A stretch of 64,000 nt of DNA from Actinoplanes xinjiangensis (GCF_003148685.1 NZ_QGGR01000009.1:62001-126000); one strand, 5' to 3'. Positions 9,084 through 17,147 are shown, numbered from the stretch's first letter. Notes: generated from the sequence alone by a model not told the origin. Numbers and translations are program-made.

Positions 9084-10237
9084 GCACCGTCAACCTGCCC
9101 GGCGGGCGCACCCTGACCCTCTCGGCGCGTGACTGGGTCAAGCCGGACAACGCCCCCACCAGCCGGATCGCCTACGCCGCCGCGCACGTCGTCGCCGACC
9201 CGCACGCCGAGAACGCCCCCGGCGCCGCCGCCGCTCTCGACTGGGAGCGGACCCTCGCCTTCCGCCACCACCTGTGGTCGCACGGCCTGGGCGTGGCCGA
9301 GGCGATGGACACCGCACAGCGCGGCATGGGCCTGGACTACACCGCCACCCGGGAGCTGATCCGCCGGAGTGCCGCCGAGGCCGCCGCGGCCGGCGGGCGG
9401 ATCGTGGCCGGCGTGGCCACCGACCAGCTCGCCCCCGGTCAGGTCACTCTCGACCAGGTCCGGCGGGCCTACTCCGAGCAGCTCGCCGACGTGCTCACCG
9501 CGGGTGCCGCACCGGTGCTGATGTGCAGCCGGCACCTCGCCGCGACGGCCCGCGACGCCGACGACTACCTGGGTGTCTACCGGGAGCTGCTGGACGAGTC
9601 GGACAAGCCGGTCGTTCTGCACTGGCTGGGTATCGCGTTCGACCCGGCGCTGGAGGGTTACTGGGGCTCGTCCGAGGTGGACAAGGCCACCGAGACCGTG
9701 CTGGAGCTGATCAACAGCAATCCGGCGAAGGTCGACGGCATCAAGATCTCGCTGCTCGACGCCGATCACGAGATCAGCCTGCGCCGCAGGCTGCCCGCGG
9801 GGGTCCGCCTCTACACCGGCGACGACTTCAACTATCCGGAGCTGATCCGGGGCGACGAGCAGGGCTACTCGGACGCGCTGCTCGGCATCTTCGCGGCGAT
9901 CGCCCCGGCGGCGGCGGCCGCGTTCGCCGCCCTGGACCGGGGTGACCTGGACGAGTACGAGCGGATCTTCGCCCCCACCGTGCCGCTGTCCCGGCACATC
10001 TTCAAGAAGCCGACGTTCTACTACAAGACGGGCATCGTCTTCCTCGCCTGGCTCAACGGCCACCAGGACCACTTCACCATGGTCGGTGGCCTCCAGTCGG
10101 GCCGCTCGGTGCCGCACTTCGCCGAGCTGATCGAGCTGGCCGACGCCGCCGGCCTGTTGACCGACCCGGACCTGGCCGCCCACCGGGCGAACCGCTTCTT
10201 CGAGGTCACCGCGGGTGAAGGGGTGAGCATCCGATGA
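9080..10237 (+). CDS. DUF993 family protein (DapA-like TIM barrel)
   Basis: 385 residues. The start overlaps the previous stop by 4 bp (ATGA), indicating translational coupling. The sequence matches DUF993, often labelled dihydrodipicolinate-synthase family: YTATRELIRRSAAEA, VLHWLGIAFDPAL, VDGIKISLLDADHE. The lysine in GIKIS is placed like the Schiff-base lysine of DapA-type aldolases, which would suit retro-aldol or dehydration chemistry on a keto-sugar. To my knowledge no reaction is established for this family. The neighbours argue for sugar catabolism. Confidence 0.75.
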   Translation: MSTVNLPGGRTLTLSARDWVKPDNAPTSRIAYAAAHVVADPHAENAPGAAAALDWERTLAFRHHLWSHGLGVAEAMDTAQRGMGLDYTATRELIRRSAAEAAAAGGRIVAGVATDQLAPGQVTLDQVRRAYSEQLADVLTAGAAPVLMCSRHLAATARDADDYLGVYRELLDESDKPVVLHWLGIAFDPALEGYWGSSEVDKATETVLELINSNPAKVDGIKISLLDADHEISLRRRLPAGVRLYTGDDFNYPELIRGDEQGYSDALLGIFAAIAPAAAAAFAALDRGDLDEYERIFAPTVPLSRHIFKKPTFYYKTGIVFLAWLNGHQDHFTMVGGLQSGRSVPHFAELIELADAAGLLTDPDLAAHRANRFFEVTAGEGVSIR

Positions 10238-11025
10238 GCCGCTTCTCCTTCAACCAGATCACCGCGAAGCACTGGGAGCTGACCGAGCTGGTCAAGGGCG
10301 TCGTGGACGCCGGCGTGGACAAGGTCGCACTGTGGCGCGAGCCGGTCGCCGAGTACGGCCTGGAGCGCTCCGCCGCCCTGGTCCGTGACGCCGGACTGAC
10401 CGTCACGACCCTCTGCCGCAGCGGGTTCTTCCAGCTCGACGGCTGGTTCGACGACAACCGCCGGGCCATCGACGAGACCGCCGCACTCGGCGCACCGGTG
10501 CTGGTGCTGGTGTCCGGCGGGCTGCCAGAGGGCTCCCGGGACATCGCCGGTGCCCGCGCCCACGTCGCCGACGCCATCGCCCGGCTCGTCCCGCACGCGG
10601 CCGCCGCCGGGGTCACCCTGGCGATCGAGCCGCTGCACCCGATGTACGCCGCCGACCGCTGCGTCATCAGCACCTGGGACCAGGCCATGGCGATCGCCGA
10701 GCAGCACCCGGTCGGTCAGGTCGGCGTCACCGTCGACACCTACCACCTGTGGTGGGACGACACCGTGCTGCCGAAGATCGAGGCGGCCGGCGAGCGGATC
10801 GCGATCTACCAGCTCGCCGACTGGATCACCCCGCTGCCGGCCGGCGTCCTCACCGGCCGTGGCCTGCCCGGCGACGGCTGCGTCGACTTCCGGGCCTTCC
10901 ACGCCGCGGTGGAGAAGGCGGGCTACACCGGCCCGATCGAGGTCGAGGTGATGAACGAGGAGCTCTGGCAGCGTCCCGGACCGGAGATCCTGGCCGACAC
11001 CCTGGCCGGGTACCAGAGCATCTGA
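10234..11025 (+). CDS. Sugar-phosphate isomerase/epimerase-like TIM barrel (AP-endonuclease family 2)
   Basis: 263 residues, overlapping the upstream gene by 4 bp. The fold is that of xylose-isomerase-like TIM barrels such as IolE and hydroxypyruvate isomerase. It carries the metal-site features LAIEPLHP (Glu), VGVTVDTYHLWWD (Asp and His), and IEVEVMNEELW (Glu) near the end. Members isomerise or epimerise keto-sugars, and some eliminate or hydrate 3-keto-glycosides. Third gene of the operator-controlled operon; it presumably uses the oxidoreductase product. Confidence 0.8.
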   Translation: MSRFSFNQITAKHWELTELVKGVVDAGVDKVALWREPVAEYGLERSAALVRDAGLTVTTLCRSGFFQLDGWFDDNRRAIDETAALGAPVLVLVSGGLPEGSRDIAGARAHVADAIARLVPHAAAAGVTLAIEPLHPMYAADRCVISTWDQAMAIAEQHPVGQVGVTVDTYHLWWDDTVLPKIEAAGERIAIYQLADWITPLPAGVLTGRGLPGDGCVDFRAFHAAVEKAGYTGPIEVEVMNEELWQRPGPEILADTLAGYQSI

Positions 11026-11786
11026 TGTTCTTCGGCGTGTCCACACTGGGCTGTCCCGGTCTGCCCCTGGACCGGGTGGCCCGGCTGCTGCGCCGGCACG
11101 ACGTCGGCGCCGTGGAGCTGCGCTGCGCCGACGACGAGCCGGTGCACACCGGTCTGAGCCCCGCCGACCGCCGGGCGGCACGGGACACGCTCGACGGCCT
11201 CCGGCTCGTCGGTCTGGCCACCTATGTGCGGCTCACCGACGGTGCGGCCGGTCTCGCCGGGCACCTCGATCTGGCGTACGACCTGGGCGCGACCACCCTG
11301 CGCCTGATGCCCGGCGGTACCGGCGACCCGGCGCCGCTGCTGGACCGGGCGGCCGCCGTGCTCGCCGACGCCGTCGTGACCGCCAGGGGCAGTGGTGTCC
11401 GCCTGCTCGTGGAGACGCACGACGCGTTCCTGCGCGGCGCCGACGTGCGCCGGCTGCTCGAACTGTCCGGCGCCGGCCACACGGAGGCCGGCGCGGTGTG
11501 GGACGCCCTGCACCCGTGGCGGTCCGGCGAGCCCCCGGTGCGTACCGCCGTCGAGTTGGGCCCGTGGCTCGGCGAGGTGCAGATCAAGGACGTGGCCGGC
11601 CCGGCCGACCTGGTGCCGTTGGTGCCCGGGACGGGAGCGGTGCCGAACGCCGAGGTACTGACCCTGGCCCGCGCGGCCGGGTTCACCGGCCCGGTGGTGC
11701 TGGAACACGAGGCCCGCTGGTACCGGGACGCCGCGCCGATCGACGACGCCATCGCCGGCGGGCGCCGCGTCTTCGACCGGAGATGA
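11025..11786 (+). CDS. Second sugar isomerase/epimerase-like TIM barrel
   Basis: 253 residues starting at ATG 11025, which shares one base with the upstream TGA (TGATG). It is shorter and diverged from its neighbour but keeps the layout: LLVETHDAF (metal-binding Glu), AVWDALHPW (Asp and His), EVQIKDVAG, and VVLEHEARWY (terminal Glu). Two unlike members of this family in one operon with a Gfo/Idh/MocA enzyme resembles pathways that oxidise a sugar at C3 and then eliminate and hydrate it. Last gene of the operon; a strong hairpin follows at 11790. Confidence 0.75.
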   Translation: MFFGVSTLGCPGLPLDRVARLLRRHDVGAVELRCADDEPVHTGLSPADRRAARDTLDGLRLVGLATYVRLTDGAAGLAGHLDLAYDLGATTLRLMPGGTGDPAPLLDRAAAVLADAVVTARGSGVRLLVETHDAFLRGADVRRLLELSGAGHTEAGAVWDALHPWRSGEPPVRTAVELGPWLGEVQIKDVAGPADLVPLVPGTGAVPNAEVLTLARAAGFTGPVVLEHEARWYRDAAPIDDAIAGGRRVFDRR

Positions 11787-11789
11787 CTG

Positions 11790-11821
11790 CCGGTTCGCGG
11801 TCAACGACGCCCGCGAACCGG
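11790..11821 (+). terminator. Hairpin terminator of the sugar operon
   Basis: CCGGTTCGCGG (11790-11800) and CCGCGAACCGG (11811-11821) are perfect 11-bp arms with a 10-nt loop, starting 4 bp after the last operon stop. No T-run follows, as is common in actinobacteria. Confidence 0.7.
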
Positions 11822-11941
11822 TCCTCCGGCGGACACCCCGGGTAGCGGACCGGAGTCCGCCCGCACGGGCTTGCCGAGGCGGGCCCGGTCGGGTGAGATC
11901 CGTAGTTCACACTACGGAGGGCTACGCGAGGGGAGGGGCTG

Positions 11942-13543
11942 GTGGCGGGGATCGACACTCCGGCCGGCTACACCCGCCTCGATCGGGTGCGTACCGGTGC
12001 CGACGCCGACGTCTACCAGGCATGGGACGAGCGTGCCGGCCGCTGGGCCATGCTGCGGCTCTTCCACCGTTTCGTCGCCGGGCGGGCCGAGGAGGCGGCG
12101 TTCGCCACGCATGTCGCCGCCTCGCTGGGGCTGGTCGGCAACGCGTCGATCGTGCCGGTCCGGGCCGGTGGGATCACCGCGACCGGCCGTCCGTGGCTGG
12201 CTCTCGACCGGGCCGAGGGCCGTCTCCTGAGCGAGGTGCTCCGGGACGGTCCGCCGCCGGCCGAGGCCCTGCGCCTGGTGACTCTGCTGGCCGACGCACT
12301 GACCTGGGCCCATTCGCTGCGCCCGCCGATGCTGCACGGGCGGATCCGGGCCGAGCACGTCGTCGTCAGCCCGGCCGGCATCCCGATGATCACCGATTTC
12401 TCCGCGCCGCGCCCGCCCGGCGCTCCCGGGCCGAGGCCGAGCGGTGACGTGACCGACCTGGCGGCGCTGCTGTTCCACGCGCTCACCGGCAACCCCTGGC
12501 CGGGTCGCGGCGAACCCGACGACCGGGCCATCGCGGCCTGGCCGGGCCTGACCGGCCTGCTCGACGAGGTGCTGACGCCGGTTCCGGCGATCGACTCGAT
12601 GGCGGTGTTCGCGGCCCGGCTGCGGCAGGTGTGGCACGCGGCCGATGTGGCGGATCCGCTCCCGGCCGCGCCGCCCGGCGAGATCACCCCGGCTGCGCCG
12701 CCCGAGATGCACAAACCCGACATGCACAAGCCCGAGGGGTACGCCGGCAAGCGCTCCCTCTCGATGCTGGCCCTGGTGGCGCTGCTGCCGCTGGGGTACG
12801 GCGCGGTCCACCTGTTCCCGGACAAGGCCGTGGTGCCGCCGCTCTGCGCCACGACGGCGGCCGGCGACGCGGGTTCGGCGGTCCTGTGGTGGCCGGCCGA
12901 CGAGGGCACCGGGACGACGGTGTGCGACGTCTCCGGCAGCGGTAACCGGGCGACGCTGAGCACGGGGGCCGGCTGGTCGTCGGCCGGTGCGGCCATGCGG
13001 TTCACCGCGGAGGCCGCGGGCGGTCACGCCAGCGGGCTGGCCCCGGCGGTCCGGACCGACGGCAGTTTCACGGTGATGGCCTGGGTGAACCTGGGCGACA
13101 CCGACGGAACGCACGGGGTGCTGTCCCAGCCCGGCACGGTGAGCAGCGGTTTCATCCTGAAGTACGAGCGGGCGACCGACTCGTGGCGGCTCACGATGCC
13201 GCAGACCGACAGCCGGTCGCCGGTGGTGGACGGGGCGACGTCGACGACCCGGCCCCGGATCGACACGTGGACGCACCTGGCGGCCAGTTTCGACACCGCC
13301 ACCCGGAAGATCACGATCTTCGTGGACGGGGTGGCCGAGGACAGCGCCGATCACCCGGTCGGCTGGAACGCGACCGGCCCGGTGCAGGCGGGCCGAGCCT
13401 GGTACGACGGCGTCTGGTCGGACCGGTTCCACGGGGCGATCGACGACGTGCGCGCCTACCGGGCGGCGCTGCCGGAGACCGGCATCGCGGAGATCGCCGC
13501 GTCCGGCCGCGACGAGCACCCGGCGCCCGCGGACGGGCTCTGA
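11942..13543 (+). CDS. Membrane pseudokinase fused to an extracellular LamG/concanavalin-like domain
   Basis: 533 residues, GTG start behind GAGGGGAGGGG. Residues ~10-235 follow the fold of actinobacterial Ser/Thr kinases, but the key residues are lost: no lysine in the strand WAMLRLF (~35-41), HGRIRAEH in place of HRDxKxxN (~132-139), and TDFSAP where DFG should be (~151-156). It is therefore very probably catalytically dead. A linker with a duplicated MHKP motif and one membrane helix (~272-291) follow. Residues ~315-520 form a LamG-like jelly roll (GSFTVMAWVNL, WTHLAASFD, ITIFVDG, GAIDDVRAYRAAL). The architecture suggests an outside ligand or surface-binding module tied to a cytoplasmic scaffold. 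Convergent with the ArsR gene, 4 bp apart. Confidence 0.8.
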   Translation: MAGIDTPAGYTRLDRVRTGADADVYQAWDERAGRWAMLRLFHRFVAGRAEEAAFATHVAASLGLVGNASIVPVRAGGITATGRPWLALDRAEGRLLSEVLRDGPPPAEALRLVTLLADALTWAHSLRPPMLHGRIRAEHVVVSPAGIPMITDFSAPRPPGAPGPRPSGDVTDLAALLFHALTGNPWPGRGEPDDRAIAAWPGLTGLLDEVLTPVPAIDSMAVFAARLRQVWHAADVADPLPAAPPGEITPAAPPEMHKPDMHKPEGYAGKRSLSMLALVALLPLGYGAVHLFPDKAVVPPLCATTAAGDAGSAVLWWPADEGTGTTVCDVSGSGNRATLSTGAGWSSAGAAMRFTAEAAGGHASGLAPAVRTDGSFTVMAWVNLGDTDGTHGVLSQPGTVSSGFILKYERATDSWRLTMPQTDSRSPVVDGATSTTRPRIDTWTHLAASFDTATRKITIFVDGVAEDSADHPVGWNATGPVQAGRAWYDGVWSDRFHGAIDDVRAYRAALPETGIAEIAASGRDEHPAPADGL

Positions 13544-13547
13544 CGGC

Positions 13548-13886
13548 TCAGCGGCGCCGGCCCTGGGCGCGGAGTTCCACCAGGAGCCCGTCCCGGTCGG
13601 TGAGGACGGCCCCGAGGATGCGGCGGCCCGCGGCGAGCAGGTCGGCGACGTCCGGGGTGCTGAGCGCGTACATGACGAGTGCCCCGTCCCGGAACGAGGT
13701 GACGATGCCGGCCCGGCGCAGGACGGCGAGCTGCTGGGACAGGTTCGAGGCCTCCACGTCGATCTCGGCCAGCAGATCCCGGACCGGCTTCGGGCCGTCC
13801 TGGAGCAGCTCCAGCACCCGGATCCGGACCGGATGGCCGAGCGTCCGGAACATCTCGGCCTTCGCCTGGTACAGCGGCACTGACAC
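13548..13886 (-). CDS. ArsR-family winged-helix regulator
   Basis: 112 residues from GTG 13886, preceded by GGAGGGG with good spacing; an upstream in-frame start would add 11 residues without a binding site. Core motifs: AEMFRTLGHPVRIRVLELL (helix 1-2), then the recognition region VEASNLSQQLAVLRRAGIV and wing FRDGALVMYAL. No ELCVCD-type metal-binding motif is seen, so it is probably not a classical metal sensor. Target unknown; no adjacent co-directional gene. Confidence 0.85.
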   Translation of the reverse strand: MSVPLYQAKAEMFRTLGHPVRIRVLELLQDGPKPVRDLLAEIDVEASNLSQQLAVLRRAGIVTSFRDGALVMYALSTPDVADLLAAGRRILGAVLTDRDGLLVELRAQGRRR

Positions 13887-14128
13887 GTTTCGTCCCCTCC
13901 GCCGAGAATCCGGCTCCACCGGCGTCCAACCGCTGAGGTTCGGGCTCGGTTACGGCGTACCGCTGAATGAAGTGATGTGCAGTTTCGTAGTTGAAGAAAT
14001 CGTCAAGTGGGCGCTTACACGATCCATGAACCCACGATCCCGGTGACCGCAGGCGGACATCGTGTGCGACCGGTTCCGGCCGGTGTCGTACACGCTCGGC
14101 GCAGACCCGGACCGAGTGGAGGACCGAT

Positions 14129-14500
14129 ATGCCGGACATGGACGTAGCCCTCAAGGACGCGATGCAGATCGACGGCGCGATCGGCGTCGCGCTGGTCGAC
14201 CGCTCCAGTGGCATGGCACTGGGCATCGCCGGCGGGGGCAGGGAGTTCGATCTACAGGTGGCGTCGGCGGCCAACACCGAGGTGGTCCGGGCGAAGCTGC
14301 GCACGATGGAGATGCTGAGCCTGCACGAGAAGATCGAGGACATCCTGATCACGCTGGACACCCAGTACCACCTGATCCGGCCGCTGACCGGGCGCTCCGG
14401 CCAGGGCCTGTTCCTCTATCTGGCGCTGAACAAGGACCGGGCCAACCTGGCACTGGCCCGTCACCAGTTGAAGCGGATCGAGGGTGGTCTGGACGTCTAG
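14129..14500 (+). CDS. Orphan roadblock/LC7-domain protein
   Basis: 123 residues behind GTGGAGGA. It shows the compact roadblock fold (MQIDGAIGVALVDRSSG, a central strand, then DTQYHLIRPL and FLYLALNKDRANLALAR). Bacterial roadblock proteins partner Ras-like GTPases of the MglA or conservon type. This one is not in a conservon; the window's conservon is 30 kb away and has its own roadblock (45322-45768), so this is a stand-alone paralogue with unknown partner. Confidence 0.75.
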   Translation: MPDMDVALKDAMQIDGAIGVALVDRSSGMALGIAGGGREFDLQVASAANTEVVRAKLRTMEMLSLHEKIEDILITLDTQYHLIRPLTGRSGQGLFLYLALNKDRANLALARHQLKRIEGGLDV

Positions 14501-14545
14501 ACTGGGGCCGTGCGTGCGCCCCCGATGGCGGAGGTCCCCACCGCC

Positions 14546-15229
14546 ATGATGATCCAGCAGTGGCGGCGGATGACGTTCCTGCACTGGCGATATCCCGTGG
14601 ACGACGTGCGCCCGCTGCTTCCGGAGGGCCTCACGCCGGACACCGACGACGACCGGGTCTGGGTGGGTCTGCTCCCGTTCCTGATGGACGAGGTGCGCCC
14701 GCCCCGGCTCCCATCGGTCCCGTGGCTGTCCACCTTCCCGGAGACGAACCTTCGGACGTACGTCCGTGGGCCGGACGGCGGCACCGGGATCTTCTTCTTC
14801 TCCCTGGACGCGGCCCGGCTGCCCGCGGTGGTGATGGCGCGGGCGGGGCTCAATCTGCCGTACCGCTGGTCCCGGATGTCGATGCGCACGAAGGGTGACC
14901 TGACCGAGTACCGGGGCAGCCGCTTCGCCGAGCCACGGGGCGCCGGCTATCGGCTACGGGTGCGCTCCGGCGAGCCGTTCCCGGAGCCGGAGCTGGGACC
15001 GATCGACCATTTCCTGACCACCCAGTACCGCCTCTACACCGTCGTGGCCGGCCGGCTGGTGAGCGTCGACGTGTGGCATCCGCCCTGGGCGTTGTACCGG
15101 GCCGAGGTGCTGGAATTGGAGCAGGACCTGACCACCGCGGCCGGCCTGCCGCCGCCGCACGGTGCCCCGCTGGTGCACTCGTCACCGGGCGTGCGCACCC
15201 GGATCGGGCTCCCGCGCCTCGTCCGCTGA
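14546..15229 (+). CDS. YqjF/DUF2071 family protein
   Basis: 227 residues if started at ATG 14546, which has GGAGGT 10 bp upstream; an in-frame GTG at 14510 lacks one. Family hallmarks: MTFLHWRYPVDDVRPLLPEG, WVGLLPFLM, FPETNLRTYV, GIFFFSLDA. DUF2071 proteins belong to an acetoacetate-decarboxylase-like fold and have no agreed function. The convergent terminator at 15257-15282 closes the unit. Confidence 0.75.
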   Translation: MMIQQWRRMTFLHWRYPVDDVRPLLPEGLTPDTDDDRVWVGLLPFLMDEVRPPRLPSVPWLSTFPETNLRTYVRGPDGGTGIFFFSLDAARLPAVVMARAGLNLPYRWSRMSMRTKGDLTEYRGSRFAEPRGAGYRLRVRSGEPFPEPELGPIDHFLTTQYRLYTVVAGRLVSVDVWHPPWALYRAEVLELEQDLTTAAGLPPPHGAPLVHSSPGVRTRIGLPRLVR

Positions 15230-15256
15230 CCGCATTCGCACAGGTGTTCGAGTTAT

Positions 15257-15282
15257 CCACAGGCTGTGTGCACAGCCTGTGG
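15257..15282. terminator. Bidirectional hairpin between convergent genes
   Basis: CCACAGGCTGTG (15257-15268) pairs perfectly with CACAGCCTGTGG (15271-15282) around a 2-nt centre, between the stops at 15229 (plus) and 15291 (minus). Its left arm overlaps a perfect DnaA-box-like TTATCCACA (15253-15261), probably by chance. Confidence 0.6.
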
Positions 15283-15290
15283 GTTCGGGT

Positions 15291-15911
15291 TCACCACTGT
15301 GCGGCTCCGGGGCCGGAGAGCGCGGGCAGCGCCGCCCGGCGGCCGGTCATCAGCAGGAGCAGCGCCGCGATCGGCCCGCGCACCTCCGCACCGGCGCCGG
15401 CCGACCAGTCCGTGTCGGTGGCGACCAGTCGCACCGCCCGCAGCCGGCGTCGTGCCCAGAACGGCCACCCCATCGTCCACACCCGGGTCGCTCCGGCCGC
15501 CGCCGCCCGGATCGGCATGACGAGCGGGCGTTCCAGCGGGACCGCGATGTCCTGGGCGTGCACCAGCACGTCGAAGAGGGTGTTGCGATAGTTCGTCACC
15601 GCGGGCAGTCGCCGTGAGCCGGCATGCTGCCGCAACTCGGTGACGAGATCGGCGCCCGGCCGGCTCGCGTGCCGCACCGCGATGTCGTGGTTGAGCCGGT
15701 GGAACCGGCCACCGGCCCGGATCGCCTCGGCGGCCATGGTGAACGGGCCGGGCGGCTGCGGCGCCAGCGCCAGATGAGCGGCGACGTCACGCACCCGCCA
15801 CCCGGCGCAGAGTGACGGGATGTCCCATTCCGCATCGGTCAGGTCGGCGAGGAGATCGGCCACCGCACCACGCTGCTCGGCGATGACGGTCCAGGATTCG
15901 TCTCGGTTCAT
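15291..15911 (-). CDS. Mycothiol-dependent maleylpyruvate-isomerase-like (DinB fold) protein
   Basis: 206 residues. The N-terminal pattern (EQRGAVADLLADLTDAEWDIPSLCAGWRVRDVAAHLA) is that of the maleylpyruvate-isomerase family, which uses mycothiol and a metal bound by histidines (AHLA, and VHAQDIAVPL in the middle). Substrate unknown. Divergent from a MarR gene; a palindrome overlaps its start codon and a -10-like GATAAT lies inside that palindrome, so MarR control is very likely. No Shine-Dalgarno is possible at that spacing, so translation is probably leaderless. Confidence 0.8.
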   Translation of the reverse strand: MNRDESWTVIAEQRGAVADLLADLTDAEWDIPSLCAGWRVRDVAAHLALAPQPPGPFTMAAEAIRAGGRFHRLNHDIAVRHASRPGADLVTELRQHAGSRRLPAVTNYRNTLFDVLVHAQDIAVPLERPLVMPIRAAAAGATRVWTMGWPFWARRRLRAVRLVATDTDWSAGAGAEVRGPIAALLLLMTGRRAALPALSGPGAAQW

Positions 15912-15949
15912 AGTCAGATTATCTGACTACATTCGTCAGAGAATCTGAC
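15911..15949. promoter_or_regulatory. Two MarR-type operator palindromes in a divergent promoter
   Basis: TAGTCAGATTATCTGACTA (15911-15929) has perfect 9-bp arms around one base. GTCAGAGAATCTGAC (15935-15949) has 6-bp arms around three bases. Both fit GTCAGAnnATCTGAC with centres 22 bp apart, two helical turns. The first covers the -10 and start of the minus gene; the second covers the -35 position for the MarR gene (TAGGGT -10 at 15958-15963). Confidence 0.8.
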
Positions 15950-15969
15950 TTTCACGCTAGGGTGTGCAC

Positions 15970-16401
15970 ATGGCGCTCAATGCCGGGCTGCTGATGTTCA
16001 CCGCCCACCGCGCGATGGAGAGACGTGTGCTCGACGCCGTCGCCGCGGCCGGCTTCGACATCACGGCCGCCCAGGCGCGGATCTTCCAACGGATCGGGCC
16101 GGCCGGCACCCGCCTCGGGGAGCTGGCCGAGCAGGCGCAGGTCACCAAGCAGACGGCAGGTTTCCTGGTGGACCAGCTGGAGCGGGCCGGCTATGTCGAG
16201 CGGGTCCCGGATCCCACCGACGCCCGGGCGCGGCTGGTGCGCATCGCGGAGCGGGGCCGGGCGGCCGGAGAGGTCGCGGCCGCGGTGGTCACCGAGGTGG
16301 AGGCGGAGTGGGCGGCGCACCTGGGCGCGCGACGGATGGCACAGCTGCGCGACGCGCTCGGCCGGCTCCGGGAGATCACCGACCCCTGGGCCGGTGAGTG
16401 A
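15970..16401 (+). CDS. MarR-family transcriptional regulator
   Basis: 143 residues from ATG 15970; GTG 15964 is an alternative. A -10-like TAGGGT ends 7 bp before the ATG and no Shine-Dalgarno is present, so it looks leaderless. Winged helix: LGELAEQAQVTKQTAGFLVDQLERAGYVERVPDPTDARARLV. It is divergent from the mycothiol-dependent-type gene, with two matching palindromes between them, so it probably represses both itself and the enzyme and is released by an electrophile or phenolic ligand. Ends one base from bioY, which is convergent. Confidence 0.85.
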   Translation: MALNAGLLMFTAHRAMERRVLDAVAAAGFDITAAQARIFQRIGPAGTRLGELAEQAQVTKQTAGFLVDQLERAGYVERVPDPTDARARLVRIAERGRAAGEVAAAVVTEVEAEWAAHLGARRMAQLRDALGRLREITDPWAGE

Positions 16402-17013
16402 TCAGTAACGGTCGTTGGCGTCGCTGCGCCGGTGGATCAGCAGCCAGGCGGCCGGCAGCAGCGCGGCCGCGAAGAGCGTCTTCAGCACGTCGCCGATCAG
16501 GTACGGCACGAGGCCCGCACTGACCGCGGCGGTCAGATCGATACCCGTCGAGAACGCCAGCCACGGCACCCCGACCAGATAGATCAGGGCGTTACCGGCG
16601 GCCATCAGCCCGATCGTGTGTGACGGGCGGCGATCCGCGCCCAAGCCCGCGAGCTGGCCGGCCAGGGCCGCCGCGAAGACGAAACCGAACAGGTAACCGG
16701 CGGTCGCCCCGGGCCAGCCGGAGGCGCCGGCGGCGAACCACGGCACCCCGAGCACACCGGCCACGACGTAGATCAGCATGCCGGCGGCACCCCGGGTGGC
16801 ACCCAGAGTCGCGCCGGCGAGCAGCACGGCGAAGGTCTGCCCGGTGATCGGCACCGGCGAGCCGGGAACCGGGATGGCGATCTGTGCGGCGAGGCCGACG
16901 GCGACGGCCGCACCCAGGGGCAGAAGCACATCACGTACGGCGGAACGACCCCACACATCGGCCAGGACACCGGTGGATCTCCCGGGGTGCACGCCGAAAG
17001 TGCTGTAAGTCAC
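16402..17013 (-). CDS. bioY: BioY biotin-uptake substrate-binding membrane protein
   Basis: 203 residues from GTG 17013, with AGGAGGG just upstream. BioY signature: IPVPGSPVPITGQTFAVLLAGATLGATRGA, then GVLGVPWFAAGASGWPGATAGYLFGF and repeated membrane helices. BioY is the S-component of biotin ECF transporters and can act with shared or dedicated EcfAT; none is present here. The binding site can pair with an upstream CCTCCTA (see 17021-17044), suggesting regulated translation or an operator. Confidence 0.9.
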   Translation of the reverse strand: MTYSTFGVHPGRSTGVLADVWGRSAVRDVLLPLGAAVAVGLAAQIAIPVPGSPVPITGQTFAVLLAGATLGATRGAAGMLIYVVAGVLGVPWFAAGASGWPGATAGYLFGFVFAAALAGQLAGLGADRRPSHTIGLMAAGNALIYLVGVPWLAFSTGIDLTAAVSAGLVPYLIGDVLKTLFAAALLPAAWLLIHRRSDANDRY

Positions 17014-17020
17014 GGAAGGC

Positions 17021-17044
17021 CCTCCTATCCGTACATGTAGGAGG
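17021..17044 (-). promoter_or_regulatory. Inverted repeat sequestering the bioY ribosome binding site
   Basis: On the bioY mRNA, CCTCCTA (17044-17038) can pair with TAGGAGG (17027-17021) across a 10-nt loop. The second arm is the Shine-Dalgarno sequence 7 bp before GTG 17013. It may be an RNA switch hairpin or a DNA operator of a biotin regulator; sequence alone does not decide. Confidence 0.5.
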
Positions 17045-17107
17045 AACCATAGGTCCCTCCGTGCCCCAGCGGCAGTCACGAAGAAGGAACTGTGATGTGG
17101 AAGTGAT

Positions 17108-17147
17108 CGTTTTCGGGGCGCCGCATCGTCGCGACCCCCCGAAAACG
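17108..17147 (-). terminator. Terminator of the M4 protease gene
   Basis: CGTTTTCGGGG (17108-17118) and CCCCGAAAACG (17137-17147) form perfect 11-bp arms, 11 bp past the protease stop codon. Confidence 0.75.

Noticed and set aside
15253..15261. Perfect DnaA-box sequence TTATCCACA, considered as a sign of a replication origin
   Set aside because: Single copy, part of a terminator stem between convergent genes, with no dnaA/dnaN nearby.
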